The position numbers were made by a program, and so were the translations under genes. Positions 6,909-17,500 of a stretch of DNA of 64,000 bases are shown here, piece by piece; the first letter of the stretch is position 1, and each line of letters opens with the position of its first letter. This DNA comes from Sunxiuqinia rutila (lineage in GTDB: Bacteria; Bacteroidota; Bacteroidia; Bacteroidales; Prolixibacteraceae): NCBI RefSeq assembly GCF_050589705.1, contig NZ_JBNGOT010000008.1, positions 62,001 to 126,000 on the forward strand. Reading direction: 5' to 3'. The notes under the pieces were generated by a model. That model was not told the origin of the DNA. It made no database searches and was given only the letters and a program-made list of their open reading frames with translations.

Positions 6909-8948
6909 ATGAAAACCAAAGCTATCGCATCTCGCATTCTTCTCGTGCTGCTACTTAGCCAAACAACCATCTATGCGCAAAAATCACCTGATAAGTTTGG
7001 CAAAATTGACCCTACTGATCTTGAAACAACCGTTTGTCCAATTGACTCCAACGCACATGCCTTTTTCATATTTGACTGTGGAGTAACAAATTTTGAATAC
7101 AATACAGCCGTTGAAGGCAAAGGATTCCAGTTACACTTCGAGCGGCATTTGAGAATTAAGATTATTGATAACCAAGGTTTCTCTTGGAGTAATATTCAAA
7201 TTCCGCTGTACCAAAGTGGTTCAAACAAAGAAGAAGTATCATCTATCAAAGCGTTCACCTATAACCTCAACGACGGAAAAGTAGAAAAAACGAAACTCGA
7301 CCAGAATGACATTCTTACCGAAGAAACCGGGGAAAATTGGCAAACGATGAAATTTGCCATGCCTAATGTTAAGGAAGGATCAGTCATCGAGGTTAAATAC
7401 ACTATTATATCGGATTTTCTATTCAACCTTCAGGAATGGCAGTTTCAAAAAAACATACCTGTTTTATACAGCGAATACCGGGTAAGCATTCCGGAATATT
7501 TTCAATACAATCAGACGCAATTCGGCTATACTCCCATTCAATTAGAAACCAACAGCAAACGGAACAAAATTACATTCACTAGCACTGAACGAACCAATAC
7601 TTATGTTGCTAAAACAGTGCGACATACCAGTGAAGTTGAGTACGACGAACAAATTTATCATTATCATGCCAGCAATGTTCTCCCAATTCCTGATGAACAA
7701 TTTTTAAGAACAAAAGAAAACTACCTGACAAAAATTGATTTTGAACTACAGTACACCAAGTTTCCGAATCAAGCCATGGACTATTACACAACCAGCTGGG
7801 AAGAGGTTGACAAAACTTTGCTTACCAGTGAACGATTCGGAAAAGCGTTAACCAAAACGAACCACCTGAAAGATGATATTGCCTACCTAACAAGTCTGGG
7901 GCTTCAGAATGAAGATTTGTTGAATGCAGCACTGCATCAAATTCAGAAAACAATTCACTGGAACGGCTATAGAGACAAGTACCTTAATTCCACTCTCAAT
8001 AGTGCTTATAAAGATGGAGAAGGCAATAGCGCCGATGTAAACTTAAATCTGGTAGCCTTGTTACGTGAGCTTGGATTAAAAAGCAATCCAGTTGTTTTGA
8101 GCACTCAGGATAATGGCATCATCCATCCTGCCCATCCATCACTTAGCCGATTCAATTACGTTATTGCCTCTGTTCAATTAAATGAAAACACCTACTTACT
8201 GGATGCTACTGATCCCAACTCCAGGTTAAACCTAATTCCCATTAGGTGTTTGAATGATAAAGGCCGTGTCATTGGAGAACATCCGGAAAAATGGATTAGT
8301 CTGATGGATTATAAACCTTACACACTAACCGCAAACTACCTCGTTTCTATCGACAGCGCCTTGTCCATCTCAGGATCAGTAAATAAAAAGTTATCCGAAT
8401 ACGGCGCTTTTGATTACAAATCGAAATTGAATGAGGCAAATGACGTTTCGAATTTTCTGACAGAACTGGAAGAAACAACTACTGGATTTGAAATTGAAAA
8501 TATGAGTATCAAGGGACATGAAGACGCCAATGAGCATCTGAACTTCAGATATAAGATGTCTCATAATAATGTTTTAAGCGGAAGTGGATCAATGATTTAT
8601 TTTTCCCCGGTTCTGGACCCTTTCTTCAAAGAAAATCCGTTCAAACTGGAAAAGAGGGAATTCCCGGTAGAATTTGATTATCCTTATATTTTCCAGAACA
8701 CTTATACTTATCTTATTCCTGCCAACCTGGAAGTTACAGAACTCCCGCAGTCGATAGTCTTCAAACTTCCGGACAACAATGGTAGCTTTTATTTTCAAGT
8801 CCAGTCAACGGGAAAAACATTGAGCGTGATTTCTAAAATTCAACTCAATAAAAGTGTTTTCTTGCCCAATGAATATGACGTATTAAAATCATTCTTTCAA
8901 TATGTTGTTGACAAACAGAATGAATTGGTTATTCTAAAAACAATTTAA
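6909..8948 (+). CDS. DUF3857 protein with degenerate transglutaminase-like domain
   Basis: 679 aa, exported: residues 1-23 form a signal peptide ending in IYAQ. The N-terminal half is a beta-rich DUF3857 domain and the middle is a transglutaminase-like fold. The usual catalytic Cys in the G-x-C-x-D motif is replaced: the segment reads GEGNSADVN with Ser374 at the Cys position, and the usual His is Tyr417 in FNYVIA. The domain is therefore unlikely to be a working transglutaminase or protease. It sits 51 bp upstream of a paralogue that keeps Cys and His, so the two may be co-transcribed. The cellular role of the family is unknown; periplasmic or surface location is inferred from the signal peptide. 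Confidence 0.8.
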   Translation: MKTKAIASRILLVLLLSQTTIYAQKSPDKFGKIDPTDLETTVCPIDSNAHAFFIFDCGVTNFEYNTAVEGKGFQLHFERHLRIKIIDNQGFSWSNIQIPLYQSGSNKEEVSSIKAFTYNLNDGKVEKTKLDQNDILTEETGENWQTMKFAMPNVKEGSVIEVKYTIISDFLFNLQEWQFQKNIPVLYSEYRVSIPEYFQYNQTQFGYTPIQLETNSKRNKITFTSTERTNTYVAKTVRHTSEVEYDEQIYHYHASNVLPIPDEQFLRTKENYLTKIDFELQYTKFPNQAMDYYTTSWEEVDKTLLTSERFGKALTKTNHLKDDIAYLTSLGLQNEDLLNAALHQIQKTIHWNGYRDKYLNSTLNSAYKDGEGNSADVNLNLVALLRELGLKSNPVVLSTQDNGIIHPAHPSLSRFNYVIASVQLNENTYLLDATDPNSRLNLIPIRCLNDKGRVIGEHPEKWISLMDYKPYTLTANYLVSIDSALSISGSVNKKLSEYGAFDYKSKLNEANDVSNFLTELEETTTGFEIENMSIKGHEDANEHLNFRYKMSHNNVLSGSGSMIYFSPVLDPFFKENPFKLEKREFPVEFDYPYIFQNTYTYLIPANLEVTELPQSIVFKLPDNNGSFYFQVQSTGKTLSVISKIQLNKSVFLPNEYDVLKSFFQYVVDKQNELVILKTI

Positions 8949-8999
8949 AGTCCGCTTCATTCCACCCCCTACTTTTTTTAAAGTATAATACAACATCCA

Positions 9000-10913
9000 A
9001 TGAAAAAACAGACGCTAATAATGTTTTTTTTGCTACTCACTTCTTTTTATTCAAAAGGCCAAAAACAGTGGAACGTATCATTAATAGCAGACTCATTAAA
9101 GAAAGAAGCGAATGCGGTGATTCGCTTCTTTTCAACAGACTATGAGCGCACCGCGCTTGAGCGTTATACAAAAACGGTGCACTACGCAGTAACCGTATTA
9201 AACGAGAATGGTAAATCAGCCGCAGACCTACAAGTCTATTACGACCGAAACTCAGAGGTCAATTCAATTGAGCTAAGTATTTTTGATAAAGATGGTCAAT
9301 GCGTAAAGACCATCAAGAGAAAGGAAGTTAACGACTATGCATACCCGGGAAGCCATACCTTGTTTAGTGACAGCCGAATCAAACACTACTCGCCATCTTA
9401 CAACTACTATCCCTACACGGTAGAGTATTCTTACACAACAAATCACAGGAGCGTAGTAGCTTATCCAAACTGGCACCCATCAAACTGGTTTGACATTGCT
9501 GTTGAGAAAGCTCAATTGAGCTTCCAGACACCCAACGAATTTGAATTGAATTACAGGGAATTAAATGGCAACTTTACTTTTGCCTCCGAAAAGACAGAAA
9601 CAACAACCAGCTACCGGTGGGAACTAACAAACCTCAAAGCATCAAAATATGCTCCATATGCTCCGTCTTACCTCGACTTATTACCAACCATCATGCTTGC
9701 TCCTACTCAAATTGCTTACGAAGGTTACACCGGTAATATTAGCAACTGGGAAAATCTGGGAAAATGGGTTCACACCCTCATGCAAAACAGAGACGAACTG
9801 TCTCCTGAAACACTTGTAAAGATCAACCAGCTTACCGATACAATTCCCTCTAAAAGAGAAAAAATAAAAGCACTTTATACATACATGCAAAACCGAACCA
9901 GGTATGTCAATATTGCTTTAGGAATTGGTGGTTTTCAACCAATTCCTGCCACTGAAGTAGACAGTAAAGGTTATGGTGATTGCAAAGCATTAAGCAATTA
10001 CATGAGAGCACTTTTAAAAGGAGTTGGCATTGACTCTTACTACACAGTGATAGGAAACGGTCGACACCAAAAAATAAAACATCCGGATTTCACAAGCCTA
10101 AATCAGACCAATCATATCATCCTCTGCGTCCCAACAGAAAAAGATACGATCTGGCTCGAATGCACCAATCAAAAATTTCCTTTTAACTACATCGGATCAA
10201 GCAACGCAGACAGGTATGGGCTACTCATCACTGAAACAGGCGGCATTTTGACCAAGACACCAACTTACGATCTGAACAGTAACTACAGAAGCTCAGTCAT
10301 AAACATGCGACTTCAGGAAACCCGAGAAGCTGATTTTGAAGCACATTCAACCTTTAATATTTTCCTATACGAATCGGCCTTCCCTTTGCTAAACATGTCG
10401 AAAGAAGAACAGAAAAGGGCGCTACTTAAATCTTTATCTGTCAATGGACTGAAAATAGGCGATTTCAGTATAACCAACACTACCAAAGAAAAACCCACAG
10501 CGCAACTCTACACCAAAGGTGCATTAAGCAGCTTTGCCATCAGAACAGGGAATCGCATTTTTATTGAGCCAACTTTTCTTTATGAGAATACCTTTGTCTC
10601 AGGTATTAAAAGCGACCGCAGCTACCCTATTGAAGAACCTATCGGCTACACCTTTCATGACACCCTAAACATAACAGTTCCGACAAATTACGACGTTGAA
10701 TTTTTGCCAGAAAATCTGGAGCTAAAATCAATATACGGAATCTACAAACTCGTTTACGCAACCCCCGAGGACGATAAAATAAGCATTACTCGAACAGTTC
10801 AAATCAAGGCTGGAACCTATGGAAAATCATTGTTCGATGAAATCAATCATTTTTTAAAAAATTCCTCAACCAAGGAAAAAGAGAAAATTATTTTGAAGAA
10901 AAATCAGAGCTAA
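9000..10913 (+). CDS. DUF3857 and transglutaminase-like domain protein
   Basis: 637 aa with a signal peptide (about 1-20, ending SKGQ). A DUF3857 domain fills roughly residues 50-250 and a transglutaminase-like core follows. The catalytic Cys is intact in GYGDCKALSNYMRALLKGVG, the His in TNHIILCV, and the third position lies in IWLECTNQ, where Glu takes the usual Asp place. The protein is probably exported and could act as a peptidase or transamidase on an unknown substrate. It lies directly after the degenerate paralogue, suggesting duplication and divergence. Assignment to the family is firm; substrate is not known. Confidence 0.85.
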   Translation: MKKQTLIMFFLLLTSFYSKGQKQWNVSLIADSLKKEANAVIRFFSTDYERTALERYTKTVHYAVTVLNENGKSAADLQVYYDRNSEVNSIELSIFDKDGQCVKTIKRKEVNDYAYPGSHTLFSDSRIKHYSPSYNYYPYTVEYSYTTNHRSVVAYPNWHPSNWFDIAVEKAQLSFQTPNEFELNYRELNGNFTFASEKTETTTSYRWELTNLKASKYAPYAPSYLDLLPTIMLAPTQIAYEGYTGNISNWENLGKWVHTLMQNRDELSPETLVKINQLTDTIPSKREKIKALYTYMQNRTRYVNIALGIGGFQPIPATEVDSKGYGDCKALSNYMRALLKGVGIDSYYTVIGNGRHQKIKHPDFTSLNQTNHIILCVPTEKDTIWLECTNQKFPFNYIGSSNADRYGLLITETGGILTKTPTYDLNSNYRSSVINMRLQETREADFEAHSTFNIFLYESAFPLLNMSKEEQKRALLKSLSVNGLKIGDFSITNTTKEKPTAQLYTKGALSSFAIRTGNRIFIEPTFLYENTFVSGIKSDRSYPIEEPIGYTFHDTLNITVPTNYDVEFLPENLELKSIYGIYKLVYATPEDDKISITRTVQIKAGTYGKSLFDEINHFLKNSSTKEKEKIILKKNQS

Positions 10914-10976
10914 AAATTAAGTGCTGCTTTCTTGGTATGTTTAGCCACTACTTCAGCTCAAAGAAAAAGGAAATAC

Positions 10977-10984
10977 TATATTTG
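10977..10984 (+). promoter_or_regulatory. TAnnTTTG promoter box for the FkbM gene
   Basis: TATATTTG matches the Bacteroidota -7 consensus and lies 66 bp before the ATG of the methyltransferase gene. No clear -33 TTTG at the usual spacing was found, so this is a candidate only. Confidence 0.4.
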
Positions 10985-11050
10985 CAGTTTAGGCAGTATT
11001 GAACTCAATACTCCTGCTGCTAATTCCAAAAATCAGAATCGATTCAACCA

Positions 11051-11839
11051 ATGAAAAAGATTGGAACTATTATCCGGACAATACTCTACCGTTCGCTCTC
11101 GTTTGAAAATTACCTTTACGTATTAAGCAAAGCGTATTTCTTTACGTTCAACACTGGTTTGCTAAAACTTAGCAAATCGTTTGAATACCCCTATTTTCTT
11201 AAACAGCTCATTCGTCCGGGAGAGCTTGTGATTGACATTGGTGCCAACCTGGGGTACCTCACCGTTTGGTTTTCGAAATTGGTGGGCAAACAAGGTCAGG
11301 TGCACTCCGTAGAGCCTGTGGCGCCAGTAAGGCAAGTACTTCAAAAAAATACCAAACGCCTTAAAAATGTCCGGATATATCCTTTTGCACTAGGCAACGA
11401 AAACAAACAAATTCAGCTGGGAAACAACACCCGAATCAAAAAAGGATATGTGGGTTCGGGCTCCCACTTTGTCATTGACAAACCCAGCCAGGCCGCTGAC
11501 GAAACCGACATTGTTTCAGAAGCTGAAATGAGACGCGGCAGTGAGTTATTCGCTGAATTGAATCGCATCGACTTTATCAAGTGCGACATTGAAGGATTTG
11601 AAACGGTGGTCCTGCCCGAGATGGAGCCTCTGATTAATCGTTTTCAACCAACATTACTGGTTGAAAGTGCTGGCGAAAAACGCCGGGAGATGCTTGATTT
11701 TTTCAATGCCCGAAACTATAAAGCCTTTATCCTACTGAACGGAAAGTTAAGACCGGCTACTGAGCATGAATCGCGTGATATCTTTTTCTTTCATGCCGAC
11801 AAGCTCGACAAACTGGCAAGCCAATACATTCAACTGTAA
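11051..11839 (+). CDS. FkbM-family methyltransferase
   Basis: 262 aa, cytoplasmic by sequence. The SAM-binding motif I is clear: LVIDIGANLGYLTVWFSK at about 57-74, followed by VHSVEPVAP (motif II acidic residue) and FIKCDIEGFE near residue 178, all characteristic of FkbM-type methyltransferases. These enzymes methylate sugars or polyketide and glycan hydroxyls; the target here is unknown. The gene stands alone with about 135 bp upstream and 118 bp downstream, and no glycosyltransferase genes are close, so context gives no substrate. Confidence 0.85.
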   Translation: MKKIGTIIRTILYRSLSFENYLYVLSKAYFFTFNTGLLKLSKSFEYPYFLKQLIRPGELVIDIGANLGYLTVWFSKLVGKQGQVHSVEPVAPVRQVLQKNTKRLKNVRIYPFALGNENKQIQLGNNTRIKKGYVGSGSHFVIDKPSQAADETDIVSEAEMRRGSELFAELNRIDFIKCDIEGFETVVLPEMEPLINRFQPTLLVESAGEKRREMLDFFNARNYKAFILLNGKLRPATEHESRDIFFFHADKLDKLASQYIQL

Positions 11840-11957
11840 ACGAGCACCCTGGCTTATTGTGCCAGGAATTTACGGATGGAATCCCTTCGATTCAACAAAA
11901 TATTTTCAACCAAAAGACGGGCAAAACGTTTAAAGAGAATAATTTAAAATTGAAACT

Positions 11958-12398
11958 ATGTATACAGGATTCTTACATCTGCATAACACCTTACGGTGGT
12001 TAATTTTATTGATTGCCTTAGTCTCCCTGCTCAAATATTTCATGGGCTGGTTTAGTCAAAAAAAATGGGGAAAATCGGATAACATTCTGGGAATCATTTT
12101 CACGGCCGCCATGGACCTTCAACTGCTAACCGGGCTGGTGCTGTACTTTTTCTTAAGCCCCATTACCAGTGCGGCTTTCCAAAACTTTGGTGCTGCCATG
12201 AAAAACGCAGATTTACGCTTTTACGCCGTCGAACATTTCTTAATGATGCTTATTGCTGTTGTCTTGGTTCATATCGGCCGCAGCAAGTCGAAAAAAGCCT
12301 CCCATTCGCGAAAAAAGTTTGGATTTTCACTGGTCTTCTTCGGAATTGCCTATATCATTATGCTGGCAGCCATTCCATGGAGCAGAGTTATTGCTTAA
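11958..12398 (+). CDS. Small four-helix membrane protein, cytochrome b561-like
   Basis: 146 aa with four predicted transmembrane helices (about 12-30, 45-68, 93-110 and 123-142). Histidines lie near the membrane edges (HLHN at about 7-10, EHF and HIG in the third helix), which is why relatives are often labelled cytochrome b-like; haem binding is not demonstrated. It ends just before a strong bidirectional terminator shared with the convergent acyl-CoA ligase gene. Role unknown. Confidence 0.6.
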   Translation: MYTGFLHLHNTLRWLILLIALVSLLKYFMGWFSQKKWGKSDNILGIIFTAAMDLQLLTGLVLYFFLSPITSAAFQNFGAAMKNADLRFYAVEHFLMMLIAVVLVHIGRSKSKKASHSRKKFGFSLVFFGIAYIIMLAAIPWSRVIA

Positions 12399-12434
12399 TT
12401 GTTGGTCTCAGAAGATTGGCAAAAAAACATAAAC

Positions 12435-12467
12435 AAAGAGGCTGTTTCCTTTCGAAACAGCCTCTTT
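12435..12467. terminator. Bidirectional terminator hairpin
   Basis: A perfect 14-bp stem (AAAGAGGCTGTTTC and its complement) with a 5-nt loop lies between two convergent genes. The stem begins with A's and ends with T's on both strands, so it can terminate either transcript. Confidence 0.85.
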
Positions 12468-12472
12468 TGCTA

Positions 12473-14344
12473 TTACAGCTTAATTCTTTTCAGTAGCTCA
12501 TTCATATCAAAGCGAAGGTTCACCTTTACTTTGGGTAGCTTTAAACCATTGCCCCCATTGGTTACCTTGGTGGCATAAATGGCGTCAATAATGTGCTTGT
12601 ATTTCTTGGTAACGAAATTACGCTTCAACTTCAAGGTTGGTGAAAGCTCGCCCGTTTGAGGGGTCCATTCCTCGCAAACCAGGCGGAAACGTTTAATTTC
12701 TTCGTGCTGTCCCAGTGTCTTGTTTATGGCAGCAACTTCTTTAAAAAACTGAGAATTGACCTCTTTCTTCTGAACCAGATCTTCGTTGTCGCGGAAGTGA
12801 ATCTTATGCTGCGAACACCAGTCGTGCAAATATTCAAAATTCGGCGAAATAAGGGCGCTGGCAAATTTCTCATTCTCACCAATCACCATGGCCTGCTCAA
12901 TAAAAAATGATTCTTTCAGCTTATTTTCAATCATTTGAGGCGCAATATACTTTCCGCCCGACATCTTGAACATCTCTTTTTTACGGTCGGTAATCTTCAG
13001 GTATTTCCCTTCTTCCAAAACACCAATGTCGCCGGTATGAAACCAACCTTCTTCATCAATCACTTCGGCTGTCAGCTCCGGTGCTTTGTAATACCCTTTC
13101 ATGACTGATGGGCCTTTGCACAAAATTTCACCATCATCAGCAATCCGAACTTCCACATTATCGAGAACCGGCCCAACTGTTCCGACTTTCATTTCGCGCA
13201 ATGCCGGATTATTTACGGCAATTACCGGTGAAGTTTCTGTCAGGCCGTAGCCTTCCAGCGTATACATACCAGCCATGCCCATTACGCGCGCAATCCGGGG
13301 TTGCAAAGCGGCTCCACCCGAAACCACATAAACGATGTTGTTTCCTAAAGCTTCGCGCCATTTGGAGTAAACCAGCTTGTCGGCCACCCGAATTCTCATC
13401 CGTAGAAAAAAGTTGTATTTCTTGTTGTATTCAAAATGACGCGTTAAACTGACGCTCCAAAAGTAAATCACTTTTTTAAGGCCGGTAAGTTCTTTCCCTT
13501 TCGATATAAATCCGTCATAAACCCGCTCAAGCAAACGGGGAACCGAGTTAAACATGTGAGGTTTGATTTCTTTGATTGCCGGCACAATTTGACCCAGGTT
13601 TCCAACATAATAAACCCCCATTCCTTTGTACTGAAAGTGATAATTAACACTTCGTTCGTACACATGGCAAAGCGGCAGAAAACTGATCACCCGATGGTCT
13701 TTCCCCAGGTTATGCATCCGGGAGTGACTTGTAAAGTTGGCTACCAAGTTCTCTTGGGTAAGCATCACTCCTTTAGGCACACCTGTTGTTCCTGATGTAT
13801 AAATGATTGTTGCCAGATCATCCGGAGAAACAGCGGATTTAATTTGCTCCAGGATGGGAGACCACTCTGCTCGCTTGCTTTCCCCCAGCTCCATAATCTC
13901 TCTGAAATGCGGACAGCCCTCAAAATCTTCAAAAGCATAAATTCCTTCGATTGCCGGAATCTCGGCTGCTATTGCACTTATTTTTTCATACAATTTATTG
14001 TCGCCTACCACCACATAGCGAACATCTGCATGTTCCAGAATAAAGCGATATTCATCATCGCCAATGGTTGGATAAATGGGCACATGAATCAAACCGGCCA
14101 AGGCCAGTCCCATATCCACAAAATTCCACTCGGGACGGTTAGTTGTAACTGTTGCTACTTTATCCCCTTTCTGAAGTCCCATTGCCAACATGCCCATTGC
14201 AAATAGGTGGGACTTTGCTTTATACTCCGAAGTTGAATAGGTGTACCACTTGCCATTGGCTTTTCCGCCTAACGCATCTTCGCGAGGATAATTTGTTTCA
14301 CACCAGTCAAGGATGTCAAAGGTCCTCCTAACCATGTTTTCCAT
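12473..14344 (-). CDS. Long-chain acyl-CoA synthetase (AMP-forming)
   Basis: 623 aa member of the ANL adenylate-forming family. The P-loop-like motif TIIYTSGTTGVPKGVMLT, the GYGLTETSP motif and the GWFHTGDIGVLEEGKYLKITDRKK hinge segment are all intact, in the expected order. It should activate long-chain fatty acids to acyl-CoA through an acyl-AMP intermediate. Length matches the bacterial/eukaryotic-like FAA1 type. The ATG at 14344 is followed by another in-frame ATG three codons later. It is a single-gene unit ending at the shared bidirectional terminator. Confidence 0.92.
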   Translation of the reverse strand: MENMVRRTFDILDWCETNYPREDALGGKANGKWYTYSTSEYKAKSHLFAMGMLAMGLQKGDKVATVTTNRPEWNFVDMGLALAGLIHVPIYPTIGDDEYRFILEHADVRYVVVGDNKLYEKISAIAAEIPAIEGIYAFEDFEGCPHFREIMELGESKRAEWSPILEQIKSAVSPDDLATIIYTSGTTGVPKGVMLTQENLVANFTSHSRMHNLGKDHRVISFLPLCHVYERSVNYHFQYKGMGVYYVGNLGQIVPAIKEIKPHMFNSVPRLLERVYDGFISKGKELTGLKKVIYFWSVSLTRHFEYNKKYNFFLRMRIRVADKLVYSKWREALGNNIVYVVSGGAALQPRIARVMGMAGMYTLEGYGLTETSPVIAVNNPALREMKVGTVGPVLDNVEVRIADDGEILCKGPSVMKGYYKAPELTAEVIDEEGWFHTGDIGVLEEGKYLKITDRKKEMFKMSGGKYIAPQMIENKLKESFFIEQAMVIGENEKFASALISPNFEYLHDWCSQHKIHFRDNEDLVQKKEVNSQFFKEVAAINKTLGQHEEIKRFRLVCEEWTPQTGELSPTLKLKRNFVTKKYKHIIDAIYATKVTNGGNGLKLPKVKVNLRFDMNELLKRIKL

Positions 14345-14525
14345 ATTTCACTGTTTAGTTACACTCAAGTTAACCCGACAAAGTTAACATTTCAGGAATT
14401 TTAGAAAATTGATATAAATCTACTCCGAGATGGATAAAATCTATTTAGAATAAATTAAAACAACGACACAGAGCTATATTAACACGCAGCTATAAGCACA
14501 AAACAAACTCTCCAAACGCCATATT

Positions 14526-17500
14526 CTATTCTTCCATTCCTATCCCTTCATACTTCTTGTATTTAGAGTATGACCAAAGTGCCAAAACGGTAATCAAACC
14601 GAACGAAACATACACGGCCCAGTGAACACCATCGGCCGAACCTTTTCCATAGGAGTGCAGTCCTGACAAGAAATAGTTCACACCAAAGTAAGTCATCAGT
14701 ACCGATGTAAAGGCGATAACCGTAGCCAAATTGTAGTTGTAGCGGCCTCGTAGCGAAGGGATCAATCGCATATGCACAATGAAAGCATAGATGACGGCAG
14801 TAATCAAGGCCCAGGTTTCTTTAGGGTCCCAGCCCCAGTAGCGCCCCCAGCTTTCGTTAGCCCAAACCCCTCCCAGAAAGGTTCCGATGGTAAGCATGTA
14901 TAAACCGATGGTAGCCGAAAGTTCGCTAATGGTCGTTAACTGATCGATAAAGTAGTCGATATTCTTTTGATTCCTTCGATTCATTAAAGCATACAACACG
15001 AGCACCAGGATGCCCAGGAAAGCACTTAGCCCCAGAAAACCATAGCTTGCTGTAATGATGGACACATGAATCATCAACCAATAGGATTTCAGTACCGGAA
15101 CCAGCGGCGTAATTTCGGGGTTCATCCAGTTGAGATGAGCCACAAACAAAGTAATACCGGTTAAAACGGCCGCAGTACCCAAAACCATCGGATACTTTCG
15201 TCCAAAGATAATTCCGGCTAACATGGCAGCCCAGGCAACATAAATCATCGATTCGTAGCCATTACTCCAAGGGGCACGTCCCGAAATATACCAGCGAACG
15301 ATCAGGCCTATCGTATGCACTGCAAAGCCCAAATAGATCAGCCCGCTAAAGGTGATTCGGGTGACCCGGTGAATGGGCTTTTGCCGGAAGATATTGACAA
15401 ATAAAATGGTCAGTAAAATAAAACCGGTTAACAGGTACCACGGGAAAACCCGCTTAAAAGGCTGATATTTGTTGTAAACCATTTCAGCCGATTTCTTTTG
15501 TGCTGACGGTAAAATTTCCGCACCGAATTTTTGTTGAAAAGCCGCGATCGTTGCTATAATCTGTCGGGGTTGAATCTCGCCGCCTTCCGACTCGATTCCT
15601 CCAGCCAGCAGGTTGAAGCTGCGATTGACAAAAAGGGAATCGTTGGCAGGATACCCTGTTGGCGTGCTTCCTACAGCCCACCAGGCATCTGTCTGGTTTA
15701 CGGGTGGAAAGAAGGTCAGCAAATCACCTTTAAAAATCATAAAACTGATGTTGATCCGTTCGTCCAGAAAGATGTATTCCTTATCCAGTTTATTTCGCAA
15801 AGCCGGCGCTTTGGCAAAAGCAGCCCGCACTTCCTCGGTAATCCGGTAGTTTCCTTCCAGATCAAACAAATCGGTAATTCGTGCATATTTTTCACGTACC
15901 CCTATGGAAGCCGCAATCTCTTTGTCAATTTTAATGAAGGGGATCGAACGCCACAGCTCGGGATACAAATTCATACTCAACACAACTTCATCAGGAGACA
16001 TGCCATTGAGCGATGACTTCCGGCTCAATTTCCGCAGAATTTCGCTTGACAAAGTGGACATCGGCTCAATACGGCCATCATGCCCGTGCACCCACAACTC
16101 CGAAAAATCACTCACCAGTTCTTCATCCAACCGGGGAATACCCGCAGTGCTTTGGGCCTGTCCGGCTCCTCCGATGAGCATAAGCCCCAAAAACAGACCT
16201 GCAAATTTGGTTTTGCTTGACTGCTTCAGGTGACGCACCAAAACCTGGAAATAGGAATTCTTATTTCCCAGCGATAAAATCATTCCCACTGTCAGCAGGA
16301 AATAGCCGATATAAGTTACCAAAGTTCCCCAAAAGTCTTTATTAACCGATAAAATTGTTCCCAATTCATCCTGGTCATACGACGACTGATAAAAGCGAAA
16401 TCCCCGGTACTTCAGGGTATTATTCATAAAGATACGAACATCGCGCTGCACATTCCGTTCGTCATCAATCAATTCAATTTCACTGGCAAACGAAGAAGGG
16501 CTTTCCGACCCAATGTAACGCTCCAATTGAAAGTCTTTCAATCGTAACCGGAAGGGCAGCTTAACCGGTTGCGAACCATAGGTTAACTTAACCGGGGTTT
16601 GACCTACCATGTAAGTTACCGGGGCACCAATTTGTCCAGCACGCCCAAAAACATTAACAATCGCCTGCCGTTCTCCATTGGATATTTCGACAATAACAGC
16701 ATCTTCACCCGTATCGCCGGAACCGGATTTACTCACCCGCAAACTGGCATGTTCATAAAACTTTTTCACCAACACCAAATAACCATCAAACGCATACAAA
16801 TGCATCAACTTGACTTCGGAACGGGTTCCTGCCGGCACGTGCTCCGGCTCCCCTCCTGCCATGGAGCGTATTTCCATGTCGCGATCTGCTACAACAAACA
16901 GTTTCGCACCTTCTTGTTCAAAACGAACATCGGCCTGCCCTTCAAATCCCACCGTAGCAGGCCCCAGGTTAACCAATTGCCCCTTACCAAAAGTAAAGCT
17001 CTCCATACCTTGTCCGGCTGAAATTACAAAATCAACAACCGGATCTCCTGATTCAGTCTCTACCGGCGTTCGCACGGCATCTTTTACAAAGCCAACCGAT
17101 TTTACACGTACATGCTCTCCTTCAATCGTCAGTTTTCCACTGAATTCTTTTGCGCTCAATTCTGAAAACAAAACCTTATCGGATAACTTTTGCTGGTCAG
17201 TTTCTACCGTGAAGTACGAATCGGTTGAAACAATATAATCGGCTGAAGCTCCCTCACGGATATGCATCATTCCCTCAAAGCTAATGTACCGTGTAATGCC
17301 TGCACCAATCAAAATAACAATAAATGATAAGTGAAAAATGCCAATGGTCAGTTTCTTGGCCGTAAATTGGCGGTACTTGAAGAAATTATGAATCAAACTG
17401 ATGCCCAGTAGTAAAAAAACAAGTTCAAACCAATGGGTATTATAAACCAGGGCCTTAGCTGCCGGAGTACCGTAACTACTCTCAATAAATGTAGCAATCG

